A DNA stretch of 8,527 nt from Actinomycetota bacterium (GCA_020200675.1 JAIVIG010000075.1:18171-26697), one strand, 5' to 3'. Counted from the first letter of the stretch, positions 1 to 7,454 are shown. Notes: generated from the letters alone by a model not told the origin. Made by a program: numbers and translations.

Positions 1-57
1 CCTTCTCGGTGCCCGTGAAACCCTCGACCTACCCCCGCCGCGACCGGTCTCTGACGC

Positions 58-849
58 TTACGCCGCCGACGCTTCCGGCTCCCCGCGGCCGTCGGTGCAA
101 CCGTTGCCGGAGAGGGGCGCCGTTGCGCTAAGCCGAAACTGGTCCACGAACTGCCGGAGACGAGGGTCATCGGCACCCGTGAGGTCCAGCTGGTTGCGCC
201 AGGCGGTGGCGACCACGGGCGCGTACAGGTTCGGGTAGGGGCTGACAAGAACGTACTCATCTTCCTGGGCCAGACCACGCAGGATCTCGACTTGATCCGC
301 GGGCAAGTCCGGGCGGTAGGTGATCCAGACAGCCCCGTGGTCCATGGAGTGGACGGCGGCCTCGTTCTCGACGGGCGAGCTGTAGAAGCCGCAGTTCTGC
401 CAATACGTTGCGTGGTCGCCGTTCGTCGGCGGGTCCTGCTCGTAAGAGATCGGAAGCTCGACGTCGGTGCTGTTGGAGGTCGCTGGGTAGGTCCGCACTC
501 CCTCGGGCGGGGTCTCCGGCGGGTCCTGGGACCTGTCCTTCTCCTTCCCCCCGGCCGGCAACATGGACGCGTTCTCGTTCGGACCGACCGTGGCCTCGGC
601 CGGGGTGAGCGCGACCTCGCCCGAAGTCGTCCCCTCCCCCGCGGCTTCGCCACCGGTAGTCTCCTCGGGAACGGCCATGGTGCCATCGCCGGTCTCTTCA
701 GGCTCGTCGTTCTGTTCGCCATTCGGTGTGTTGCCGCCGCAGGCGGTAAAGAGCGCCAGCGACGCGAGCACACACAGAGCTACCAGGATAGCCCGGTGAG
801 ACTCCGAGAGTCCGGGACTACCGTCGCAGCGACTGCTTCCAAGCTTCAA
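58..849 (-). CDS. DUF3105 domain lipoprotein
   Basis: A 263-residue predicted lipoprotein of unknown biochemical role, probably anchored on the outer face of the membrane. The N-terminus has a hydrophobic stretch at about residues 20-36 ending in LFTAC, a slightly atypical lipobox with C37 as the lipidated residue. Residues 38-130 are a low-complexity linker rich in E, G, T and P. Residues 135-240 match the DUF3105 pattern: PPTNGDHA, then NCGFY, VHSMDHGAVWITY, LVSPYPNL and a late VATAWRNQLDL. C153 and C251 are the only cysteines after the lipobox; a disulfide between them is possible but unproven. The start is TTG at 849, chosen because a strong AGGAGG (855-860) sits 5 nt upstream. The gene diverges from the selenoprotein/ccdA pair, so shared regulation is possible. 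Domain assignment is from motif recognition; function is unknown. Confidence 0.85.
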   Translation of the reverse strand: MKLGSSRCDGSPGLSESHRAILVALCVLASLALFTACGGNTPNGEQNDEPEETGDGTMAVPEETTGGEAAGEGTTSGEVALTPAEATVGPNENASMLPAGGKEKDRSQDPPETPPEGVRTYPATSNSTDVELPISYEQDPPTNGDHATYWQNCGFYSSPVENEAAVHSMDHGAVWITYRPDLPADQVEILRGLAQEDEYVLVSPYPNLYAPVVATAWRNQLDLTGADDPRLRQFVDQFRLSATAPLSGNGCTDGRGEPEASAA

Positions 850-1181
850 GGGCGCCTCCTAGCTCCAGGGTACCGCGATGCGGACTAACGACCAGAAGAC
901 CGCGCCTGCCTCGCGAGATGCTTGCTTTCCTTGGGAGCTTCGATTATATAGCCCGTGCAATCCGGAGCCTGTATTAGGGACAACAGAAAAGCCGGACCCT
1001 TCGAGGCCCAGCAAGAGAAGACAACCGGAGGCCGGCTCTCACGGTTCTCCGTCACGAGATTAGCCGCTCGTCCGGTAATCCGTGCGGCCGGCGAGTCCGT
1101 ATATATTGGCGGAGCTTTTCTCGTTCGAGATCGCAGTTTTCGGAGAGGAGATCGAGGACTATTTCCTGGAGAAAGGGTTCG
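850..1181. other. Divergent intergenic region (332 bp)
   Basis: No gene is supported here. It separates the minus-strand DUF3105 gene from the plus-strand selenoprotein gene and must hold both promoters. On the minus strand there is a TATAAT at 943-948. On the plus strand a TATATT at 1102-1107 could be a -10 box giving a leader of about 75 nt, but no clear -35 accompanies it. A GGAG at 1168-1171 followed by an AAAGGG at 1172-1177 forms the purine-rich ribosome binding region for the start at 1182 or 1185. Short open frames crossing this interval show no family pattern and look like chance. Confidence 0.6.
943..948 (-). promoter_or_regulatory. Candidate -10 box for the DUF3105 gene
   Basis: Read on the minus strand, this is a perfect TATAAT in a GC-rich background, placing a start of transcription roughly 85-90 nt before the TTG start codon. 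I could not find a convincing -35 hexamer at 16-18 nt, so the call rests on the -10 sequence and its position. Confidence 0.4.
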
Positions 1182-1871
1182 ATGATGCACGAGCGATTCG
1201 ACGGAAAGGGAACGACCCGGCTACCCTTCGCGGGACTCGCGCTGCTCGCGCTGCTCGTCGGGGCCTTCGCGGTCTCGTGCGGCGGTACGGCCGCGGAGCA
1301 GGGCGCCGAGCCGCAGGCATCGGCGGACCTGGATCACCCGACTCTAGGCGACGCGAACGCTCCGGTCGTCCTGACCGAGTACGCCGACTACCAGTGAGGG
1401 TACTGCGGCAAGTTCGCCCGTGAGGTGGAACCAGAGTTGATCGAGAGTTACATCGAGGATGGAACGCTGAGGTTCGAGTGGCGAGACTTCGCCTACCTCG
1501 GACAGGAGTCCAGGACGGCGGCGCAGGCCGCCAGAGCGGCCCAGTACCAGGGCAAGTTCTGGGAGTACCACGACGCCCTCTACCGGAACCAGGGTTCGAT
1601 CAACGGCGGGACCTTCTCGGATGAGAAGCTGATCGAACTGGCCAAAGAGGTCGGGCTGGACACCGAGAGCTTCGAGTCCGACCTGACCTCGGGCAGGTTC
1701 GAGCCCCTCGTGCAGAGGGACCTGCAAGAGGCCCAGGACGCGGGGATACAGGGTACCCCGAGCTTCACCATCAACGGACAGAGGCTCGTGGGACCGCAGC
1801 CCCTCGAAGCCTTCGAGCAGGCGATAGAGGAGGAGCTGCAGAAGACGGGAAGCGAATCCGAGGGTGCTTGA
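1182..1871 (+). CDS. DsbA/thioredoxin-4 family lipoprotein, predicted selenoprotein (UxxC)
   Basis: A predicted 229-residue extracytoplasmic thiol-disulfide oxidoreductase that reads through an in-frame TGA at codon 72 (1395-1397). Seen: a hydrophobic leader (residues 14-32) ending AVSC with C33 as lipoprotein cysteine; a short linker; HPTLGDANAPVVLTEYADYQ; the TGA; then GYCGKFAREVEPEL; and a cis-proline loop GTPSF with P193. In this family the active site is CxxC right after EYxDYQ/EFxDFQ, so the TGA replaces precisely the first, nucleophilic cysteine and C75 is the resolving one. No other stop or frame change occurs. A SECIS-like hairpin follows (1412-1431). Start: ATG at 1182, with a second ATG at 1185, after a purine-rich RBS. 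The gene overlaps ccdA by 8 nt. Inference: selenocysteine insertion. Alternatives: a TGC/TGT-to-TGA nonsense mutation or sequencing error. Function needs SelA, SelB, SelC and SelD elsewhere in the genome. Confidence 0.8.
1395..1431 (+). promoter_or_regulatory. UGA codon with putative bacterial SECIS hairpin
   Basis: After the TGA (1395-1397) the mRNA can fold as follows: 1412-1415 (GTTC) pairs with 1428-1431 (GAAC), C1417 with G1427, and 1418-1419 (CC) with 1424-1425 (GG). G1416 and T1426 are left as bulges and GTGA (1420-1423) is a four-base apical loop. The loop begins 22 nt after the TGA, inside the 16-37 nt range described for bacterial SECIS elements, and its first base is the expected G. 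The stem is short and I judged it by hand, without an energy calculation. A competing smaller hairpin (1407-1409 with 1416-1418) is possible. Confidence 0.55.
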
Positions 1872-2763
1872 GGTCTCTTACCTGGCGGCACTCTTCGGAG
1901 GGGTCCTCTCGTTGTTGAGCCCGTGCAGCGCTCTGCTCTTGCCGGCCTTCTTCGCCTACGCCTTCCAGTCGCGCAAGGCATTACTCGCAAAGACCGCCAT
2001 CTTCTACCTCGGGCTCGCCGCGACGCTCGTGCCCCTGGGGATGGGAGTCTCGGCCGTAAGCAGGCTCGTCTACGGGGAGCGGAGCACCCTCATAACGGTC
2101 TCCGGCCTCGTCATCATCCTGCTGGGGGTGCTGCAGATCCTCGGACGCGGCTTCGACCTCGGCCCCCTCTCCCGCCTCGCGGGGCGGGTCCGGGGAGAGT
2201 CGGCGGGCGCGACCTTCGCCCTCGGCGCGGTCTACGGGTTCGCCGGCTTCTGCTCCGGTCCCATCCTCGGCGCGGTCCTGACCGTCGCGGCCACGAGCGG
2301 GCAAGTCTTCCGGGGAGCGGGCCTGCTCGCGATCTACGCCCTCGGAATGGCCGCCCCCCTCTTCCTCATAGCGGCCCTCTGGGACCGCTTCGACCTCGGA
2401 CGCCGCCCCTGGCTCCGCGGCCGGGAACTCTCCATAGGCCCCCTGCACGTCCACACCACGAACCTCGTCTCCGGGCTGATGTTCGTCCTGCTCGGGGTGG
2501 TCTTTATAGCCTACGAGGGAACCTCCGCCCTCTCCGGCCTCTACGAGGAGAACGGGGCAGTGGACGTAGCCTACGCCGCCGAGCAGTGGGCCAGATCCCT
2601 CGCCAACACCGTCCCGGACACCCTCGTGCTCGCGGTAGCACTCGCCGCGGCGCTCCTCCTGGCGATTCGGGCCTACCGGCGACGCCAACGCAAGCCACGC
2701 AGCGCCCCCGACAGCGTCGAGGAGTCTGCCGGAGAGAAACGAGCTGGCAAAACGAATCGCTAG
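1864..2763 (+). CDS. ccdA: CcdA/DsbD-type transmembrane electron carrier
   Basis: A 299-residue polytopic membrane protein of the CcdA family (cytochrome c biogenesis protein, transmembrane region), which relays reducing equivalents from cytoplasmic thioredoxin to extracytoplasmic thiol-disulfide proteins. The two redox cysteines are in their family contexts: LSLLSPCSALLLP (C21) in the first membrane segment and GFAGFCSGPILG (C130) in the fourth. Hydrophobic segments lie near residues 4-30, 40-64, 75-93, 114-145, 150-172 and 196-217, and an extra one at 252-270 is followed by an arginine- and lysine-rich cytoplasmic tail. The start is GTG at 1864, overlapping the end of the selenoprotein gene by 8 nt with no clear ribosome site of its own, so translational coupling is likely. 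Context says its partner is the UxxC lipoprotein rather than a cytochrome c maturation system, none of which is seen here. Confidence 0.9.
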   Translation: MLEVSYLAALFGGVLSLLSPCSALLLPAFFAYAFQSRKALLAKTAIFYLGLAATLVPLGMGVSAVSRLVYGERSTLITVSGLVIILLGVLQILGRGFDLGPLSRLAGRVRGESAGATFALGAVYGFAGFCSGPILGAVLTVAATSGQVFRGAGLLAIYALGMAAPLFLIAALWDRFDLGRRPWLRGRELSIGPLHVHTTNLVSGLMFVLLGVVFIAYEGTSALSGLYEENGAVDVAYAAEQWARSLANTVPDTLVLAVALAAALLLAIRAYRRRQRKPRSAPDSVEESAGEKRAGKTNR

Positions 2764-2820
2764 CGAAAGCCAAAGCCCCCGGCGTCCGTCACGCTCAGCG
2801 CCCGGCGTCGTCTCCTAGCA

Positions 2821-2855
2821 AAGAAAAAGCCCGGAACCTTTGAGGCTCCGGGCTT
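2821..2855 (-). terminator. Rho-independent terminator of erpA
   Basis: On the minus strand a GC-rich stem (2827-2838 pairing with 2844-2855, one A/C mismatch at 2837/2846, loop 2839-2843) is followed by a run of T broken by one C (the A-rich stretch 2821-2828 on the plus strand). It lies about 24 bases after the erpA stop. In the plus direction the tail is only weakly T-rich, so it may stop ccdA transcripts less efficiently. Confidence 0.85.
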
Positions 2856-2878
2856 CCGTTGTCGCTACTGTCTCTGGT

Positions 2879-3220
2879 CTAGCAGGTGAAGGAGCTGCCG
2901 CAGCCGCAGCCGCCCTGGACGTTGGGGTTGTTGACCGCGAATCCGGCGCCCATGAGGCCGTCGACGTAGTCGAACTCGCTGCCCATGATGTACGGAACGC
3001 TCATGGCGTCTATCAGGATCTTGACGCCCTTGGTCTCGATGACCTCGTCGTCGTCGTTGATCTCGTCGTCGAAGTAGATCGAGTACTGGAAGCCGGAGCA
3101 ACCACCGGGACGAACGCCGATGCGCAACGCGAGGTCTTCCTCGCCCTCCTGCTCCATGAGACCCTTGACCTTCTCGGCAGCGTTGTCGGTTATCGAGAGG
3201 ATGGTCGTCTTCTGATCCAT
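2879..3220 (-). CDS. erpA: A-type iron-sulfur carrier (ErpA/IscA family)
   Basis: A 113-residue HesB/IscA/ErpA-type protein that carries or delivers an Fe-S cluster to apo-proteins in the cytoplasm. The three family cysteines are present: C41 in RPGGCSGF, and C105 and C107 in GGCGCGSSF. Other family signatures are ITDNAAEKVK near the N-terminus and the segment ILIDAMSVPYIMGSEFDYVDGL. An additional terminal cysteine (C113, the last residue) is not part of the usual triad. I chose the ATG at 3220 rather than an in-frame GTG at 3226, because a GGAGG lies 5 nt before the ATG and overlaps the GTG. The gene appears to be monocistronic: own terminator at 2821-2855 and an AT-rich promoter-like region upstream. 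The choice of ErpA over IscA or SufA is by resemblance to actinobacterial stand-alone copies. Confidence 0.93.
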   Translation of the reverse strand: MDQKTTILSITDNAAEKVKGLMEQEGEEDLALRIGVRPGGCSGFQYSIYFDDEINDDDEVIETKGVKILIDAMSVPYIMGSEFDYVDGLMGAGFAVNNPNVQGGCGCGSSFTC

Positions 3221-3261
3221 CAGCACCTCCCACGGAATGCTGTAGTGTGTAAGTCTAGACG

Positions 3262-3296
3262 ATATTAATTATTACACCGCCACCGGCGCAAATCAA
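3262..3296 (-). promoter_or_regulatory. Candidate promoter of erpA
   Basis: An AT-rich island between the transglutaminase stop and erpA. On the minus strand TTGCGC (3286-3291) and TAATAT (3262-3267) are 18 nt apart. An overlapping TTGATT (3291-3296) with AATAAT (3268-3273) at 17 nt is an alternative. Either gives a leader of about 35-40 nt before the erpA ATG. Confidence 0.4.
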
Positions 3297-3319
3297 CGCG
3301 AACTCTTCCAGCAGCCCCG

Positions 3320-5518
3320 TTACCACCCTACGCGAAACCTCTTTAGCGCCCTGATCTTCGCGCGCAAGGCTTTCCCGAACCGTCCACTGTATGCCGCCAA
3401 GCGCCGTTGTGCGCGTAAGAGGAGCGAGGTCGGATTGGTGGCGCCCAGGATGCGTTTCCACCTCGGTAGCTTCTCGTACTCGAGCAGGGCTTTGCGGTAG
3501 GCGCGAGTCGTGTTCGAGGGCGGGTCCGGCGCGTAGAGGCTCTCGGAGTAGGTCCAGGCGAACTCGCGGAACGGGCCTTCCTCGATTCCGGCGGCCCCTG
3601 CGAGGAGCAGCAAACGCTCGGTCGGGGTGAGGGCGGGCGAGTCCGCGACCTTCGAGCCGGCCCCGCTCGTGAACGGCAGGACGTCCCGCAACCGGCCCGT
3701 GAGGTCCCGGTAGAGGTCCTTCGGTCGCCCGCGCGCGACGAGAGCCCTCTTGACCAGCGGTACGGCGGCCAGAAACAGTATGAGCAGGAGCACGGACAGG
3801 AGCGCGTATGCGTACCGGTCCCACGCAGAAGTCTCTTCCGAGGCCGCGAACCCTTCGCCGATCGGGGTCTCTACCGGGTTGGAGGCGGGGTCTTCGGTTT
3901 GCCGGCCTTTGAGGGCCGGGGCCTCGGAGGAGACGTACGACAGGTCGTTCATCTCGGGACGGGGGGCGTTCTCCTCCATCACGGACGGGACGGAGAAGCC
4001 GGGGGTCGGGTCGAATGGGTACCAGCCGACGCCGGGGAAATAGACCTCGACCCAGGTGTGCATGTTGTAGCCGGTGACGACGTACTCGCCCGGTTCTTTC
4101 TCCCTGCCCGTGGTCGCCCCATAGACGACCCGCGAGGGGACGCCGAGCTCGCGCGAGAGCAAGGCCATCGAGGTCGCGAACTGGGTGCAGAAGCCCTCTC
4201 TCTCGTCGCCGAGAAACTCTTCTATGGCCTTGTCGGCCCGGGTGTAGTCCGCGCCTATGTTGTAAGTGAAGCCGCCGTCGGAGATCAGGTACCGCTCGAT
4301 GGCCCTGGCCGTATCGTAGGGCGTCCGGGGAGCGTAATCGTCTTGTATCTCCCGGGCTGTCTCGGCCAGTACCTCGGGCCGGTCCTCGGGGAGCTGGAGG
4401 AACTTCTCCCGCACGAGGGCGGGGTAGACGACGCCGGCGGTTTCGAGTTGGGCGACCGAGGGTTGGGGAATTTGGGAGAGCACTCGATAGGAGGAGTCTT
4501 CGGTGAGGGGGTGCGCGGAGGTCCAGGAGCCGTCGGAGCGCTCCATCGCGTAGGGGACGGAGGCGTTCGAGATCTGGTACCCCCCGAAGAGGAGGCTCGT
4601 CTCGGCCTGCAAGACCTTTACCTCCTGGATCACCTTGCGAGTCGGAACGCTGTCCGAGACCTCCTCGCCCAATTCGTCCTCCCCGCGATCCACAGTCGAG
4701 GACCATCTGACGCCGTCGAAGTGGTCGAGGGTTCCCCCTCGCCAGAGCATGGGCTCCGGGCTCCTTATGCGCATGAGCTCCGCCTCCCGGCCCCTGGTCA
4801 GATAGTCGCCGACATCCGCCTGGACCGCCAACCGCGAGGTGCCGCCGGTCCCGATCCTGGTCCAGTCGATCTGGGCGGGTCGGATCGCCTCCTCGGCGAA
4901 GGGCGCCTCGGGCAACACGAGCACGAACCCGGCTACCAGCGCGCTCGCCACGACAGCAGCCGGCGCGAGACGCTCGCCCCACCCCGTCCGGTCGCCTGCG
5001 AACAGCAAGAGCGCGACGCCGGAGACGAGGAACAGCGCGAAGAATGGCCCGATGCCGACCTCGAAGGAGATGGTGCTCAAAGTCCCGATGGTCATGCCGA
5101 GCACGGCGACCGAGACCACGGGGCTCTCCTCGTAGATGGTGGCCGAGGTCGCGAAGGTCACCACGATGACGACTATCGGGATCAGGACGACCAGCAGGCC
5201 GGGATGCAGGTCATACGGGACGGGCGCGGCGGAGGCAACCGCCACCCCCTCGTAGACATCCTGCCCCACCCGCTCGAAGAGCCGTCGCCAGCCGCTCAAG
5301 CTCAGGGGCGGCATCCCGTAGACGGCGACGAGCGCGTACAGTGCAGCCGCCGGGAAGAGCAGAAGGAACCTGTAGGTCCCCGCCGACCCCACGAGTAGAG
5401 CGACCAGCGCCGCCCCGAGCAAGTAAGGCATGGCCCCGCCGGTGAACAGAACGCCGAACGCCCCGCCGGTCGCGAGCCCCGCGGCGTACAACGGCAGCCG
5501 CACTTTCCAGCCGCCCAC
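3320..5518 (-). CDS. TgpA-like transmembrane transglutaminase/protease-fold protein
   Basis: A 732-residue membrane protein with a transglutaminase-like domain. Residues 1-205 hold several hydrophobic segments of the TgpA/DUF3488 type. An outer region (about 210-510) contains the papain-like core with all three catalytic residues: C444 in EGFCTQFA, H487 in NMHTWVEV and D503 in FDPTPG. A single membrane segment follows at about 569-589, then a charged cytoplasmic tail (about 590-732) resembling the DUF4129 region. Start is GTG at 5518, only 2 nt after the DUF58 stop, with a GAGGGG in the end of that gene as ribosome site. It is the last gene of the moxR-DUF58-transglutaminase cluster, a conserved arrangement whose substrate is unknown in most bacteria; peptide crosslinking or proteolysis at the cell surface are both plausible. 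No terminator is visible after it, so readthrough into erpA is possible. Confidence 0.92.
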   Translation of the reverse strand: MGGWKVRLPLYAAGLATGGAFGVLFTGGAMPYLLGAALVALLVGSAGTYRFLLLFPAAALYALVAVYGMPPLSLSGWRRLFERVGQDVYEGVAVASAAPVPYDLHPGLLVVLIPIVVIVVTFATSATIYEESPVVSVAVLGMTIGTLSTISFEVGIGPFFALFLVSGVALLLFAGDRTGWGERLAPAAVVASALVAGFVLVLPEAPFAEEAIRPAQIDWTRIGTGGTSRLAVQADVGDYLTRGREAELMRIRSPEPMLWRGGTLDHFDGVRWSSTVDRGEDELGEEVSDSVPTRKVIQEVKVLQAETSLLFGGYQISNASVPYAMERSDGSWTSAHPLTEDSSYRVLSQIPQPSVAQLETAGVVYPALVREKFLQLPEDRPEVLAETAREIQDDYAPRTPYDTARAIERYLISDGGFTYNIGADYTRADKAIEEFLGDEREGFCTQFATSMALLSRELGVPSRVVYGATTGREKEPGEYVVTGYNMHTWVEVYFPGVGWYPFDPTPGFSVPSVMEENAPRPEMNDLSYVSSEAPALKGRQTEDPASNPVETPIGEGFAASEETSAWDRYAYALLSVLLLILFLAAVPLVKRALVARGRPKDLYRDLTGRLRDVLPFTSGAGSKVADSPALTPTERLLLLAGAAGIEEGPFREFAWTYSESLYAPDPPSNTTRAYRKALLEYEKLPRWKRILGATNPTSLLLRAQRRLAAYSGRFGKALRAKIRALKRFRVGW

Positions 5519-5520
5519 CG

Positions 5521-6618
5521 CTAGACCGCCCCTCGACTATTCGCGACCCTCCGCGACCCCGCCAGAGCGGCCACCCCGCCCGGGCGCCGCACGACGCGCA
5601 CGTCCGCCCCGGCAAGCTCCAGCCGCCGGACATACCCCGAGAAAACACCCTCCCGCCCGGATACCAGGCCTCCGGTCCGGTAGGTGTGGGCGGCGAGCGC
5701 CACCACGACCGTCGAGAGCCCCGCCGCCCGGAGCTTCTCGACGCTCTCCACGAGACCGTCGCCCAGAGAGCGGGAGATCAGCCTGAACGGCAGGCCCTCC
5801 CGGACGAGGTGGTAGAGGACCGAGCCAGCGGCCGAGACGGCGTCCTCGATCTCGGCCTCGGTAACGCCGATGCCCGGACGGTGGAGGTCCAGGACGACCG
5901 TGTGGCGCTGCGGTGACTCCTGGGCGAACTCTTTGACGACCAGCTCCCCCGTGCGCGCAACGCTCTTCCAGTCGATGTGCCGCCGGTCGTCGCCCCGCCG
6001 GTACTCCCTGAGCCCCGAGAACTCGTCCCCCCTTTGGGCGAAGGAGCCCCGGGTCCCGGCGTCCCCCTTCTTACCCCGCAGCAGGAAGCCCGCGAGCTCG
6101 AAGACCTCCGGGTAGACCGTGACCTCCGTGCGCGCCCCGAACCTTCGAATGAAACGAAGAAGCCCGAACGGATCGGTGGTCCGGATCTCCGCCGGACCAA
6201 GCTTGTAGAAACCCCTCTTCGCGAAGAGCACCGGCTCCCGAATCTTCCGCGTCTCGAATCCCCCGACCGGCGGCCCCCGAAACGGGCGCCTCTCGGGAAG
6301 GTGGTCCAACACCTCCACGTTGGGACTTCGCGTCCGGGACGCGTTGGAGACCGTGAGCTCCACGTGGGAGGAACGCCCGACGGTCGAGCGTTCACCAGGG
6401 ATTCGGCGCGCGTATCGCAGGCCCCGGGAGAAAAAGAGGCCAAGCACGAGCGCCGCGAGCAGGAGGCCGGCGAACGCGTAGGCGAGCTGGTAGATCTGGG
6501 TCGTCCCGATGAGCAGGGCCGCGACCAGAGAAAGACTACCGAAGAAGATAGCTTGCCAGCCCCGTGCCGTCGGTCTTACGGAGACCCGCCGCCCGGGAGG
6601 CCGCAACACCTTCGGCAA
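5521..6618 (-). CDS. DUF58 family membrane-anchored protein
   Basis: A 365-residue protein of the DUF58 family, which usually works with a MoxR ATPase. Two membrane segments lie at about residues 22-40 and 44-63. The family signature is intact at about 198-232: GDEFSGLREYRRGDDRRHIDW, then KSVARTGELVVKEF. The part after residue 238 (VVLDLHRPG, then a mixed alpha/beta pattern) resembles a von Willebrand A-like fold, with the first aspartate of a metal-binding site at D244. The start is a TTG at 6618, giving MPKVLRPPGRR, 4 nt after the original moxR stop (6623-6625), which suggests coupled translation in the ancestral operon. Because moxR is now disrupted, this coupling would be lost if the broken frame is real. 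Function is inferred from context; no enzyme activity is known for certain. Confidence 0.9.
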   Translation of the reverse strand: MPKVLRPPGRRVSVRPTARGWQAIFFGSLSLVAALLIGTTQIYQLAYAFAGLLLAALVLGLFFSRGLRYARRIPGERSTVGRSSHVELTVSNASRTRSPNVEVLDHLPERRPFRGPPVGGFETRKIREPVLFAKRGFYKLGPAEIRTTDPFGLLRFIRRFGARTEVTVYPEVFELAGFLLRGKKGDAGTRGSFAQRGDEFSGLREYRRGDDRRHIDWKSVARTGELVVKEFAQESPQRHTVVLDLHRPGIGVTEAEIEDAVSAAGSVLYHLVREGLPFRLISRSLGDGLVESVEKLRAAGLSTVVVALAAHTYRTGGLVSGREGVFSGYVRRLELAGADVRVVRRPGGVAALAGSRRVANSRGAV

Positions 6619-6622
6619 GGCG

Positions 6623-7454
6623 TTAGACCGCCTCGTTCACGGGCACCGACGAGAGGATCTCGCGCACCACGCCCGCGGCCCTGTCGGGGCCGGCGGAGCC
6701 GTTGCGGAGGCCCCCGTAAGACGCGCCGGCGCCCTGAGCGATGATCCTATGAGACAGTACGTGCGGGGCGAGGGCCTTCACATCGTCCGGGGTGCAGTAG
6801 GCTCGCGTACACCTCCTCGGCGAGGCGACGCATCCGCACGAACTCGGCGAGGCCGACCACGGGTCCGATCTCCGCGACCGGGTCCGCCGAGAGCTTCAAG
6901 AGGTCAACCTCGGCCTCCTCGTCCGGGTAGTCCAGAGCCATCTTGACCATAAAACGGTCGAGCTCGGCGTGCGGCAGCGGGTACGTCCCCTCGTGCTCCA
7001 CGGGGTTCTGGGTGCCGATCACGCCGAAAGGCTCCGGCAGCCTCCTCGTCACGCCGTCGACCGTCACCGAGCCTTCCTCCATCGCCTCCAGCAGCGCGCT
7101 CTGCGTCTTGGGGCTCGCCCGGTTGATCTCGTCGGCCAGCACCACGTTGGCGAAGACCGGTCCCGCCCAGAACTCGAAGGCCCCGTCGCCCTGGTTGTAG
7201 ACGTTCGTGCCGGTGATGTCGGCGGGCAGGAGGTCCGGGGTGAACTGAATACGCCGGAAATCGCCCGCGACCGAGCGCGCCAGGGACTTGGCCAGGAGCG
7301 TCTTCCCCACCCCGGGAACGTCCTCTATGAGGACGTGTCCCCCGGCGAGCAGCGCCGTCACCGCCAGAGAGATACCCTCCCGCTTGCCGGCGACGGCGCG
7401 CTCGACGTTGTCGACGATGCGTTCTACCGTCTCCGCGAAAACGTAGTAGTCCAA
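6623..7454 (-). pseudogene. MoxR family AAA+ ATPase, internally deleted and frameshifted
   Basis: First gene of the MoxR-DUF58-transglutaminase cluster. The N-terminal 218 codons (TTG start at 7454) hold a normal AAA_3 core: Walker A PGVGKT (47-52), Walker B VVLADE (104-109), sensor-1 N150 in GTQNPVEHEGTYPLPHAELDRF with the arginine-finger region. After VYAS (codon 218, ending at 6801) the family sequence jumps directly to AYCTPDDVKALAPHVLSHRI, read in another frame from 6802 to the stop at 6623-6625 (59 residues, ending VPVNEAV). The frame that starts at 7454 instead runs into TAG at 6747-6749 after 17 unrelated residues. About 45 residues normally lie between these two parts, including the conserved GASPRA sensor-2 helix. 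The missing length must leave remainder 2 on division by 3. Either a real deletion or an assembly error. If real, a 235-residue protein without its lid domain could still be made. Confidence 0.85.

Noticed and set aside
1..57. Possible gene end at the left edge
   Set aside because: Open frames exist but are too short to show any family pattern, and no terminator or RNA feature is visible.
1407..1418. Small hairpin GGC-AAGTTC-GCC as the SECIS element
   Set aside because: Its loop starts only 12 nt after the TGA, closer than known bacterial elements, and the stem has 3 pairs. The hairpin at 1412-1431 fits better.
1425..1871. A separate 148-residue protein beginning at GTG 1425
   Set aside because: It begins inside the thioredoxin fold, lacks a signal sequence and active site, and continues the upstream frame exactly after the TGA. 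It is the second half of the selenoprotein.
2764..2820. GC-rich repeated CGCCGGG between ccdA and the terminator
   Set aside because: The copies are direct, not inverted, and give no convincing hairpin or T-run for a ccdA terminator.
3255..4982. Long minus-strand open frame of 575 codons
   Set aside because: It lies inside the transglutaminase gene in another frame, is arginine- and proline-rich as expected of GC-rich shadow frames, and shows no family motif.
3899..5398. Long plus-strand open frame of 499 codons
   Set aside because: Opposite-strand shadow of the transglutaminase gene. The other frame has a complete catalytic triad and membrane segments; this one has none.
6747..6803. Programmed frameshift in moxR restoring a full protein
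   Set aside because: A frameshift alone cannot restore the roughly 45 missing residues, and I see no slippery sequence at the junction.
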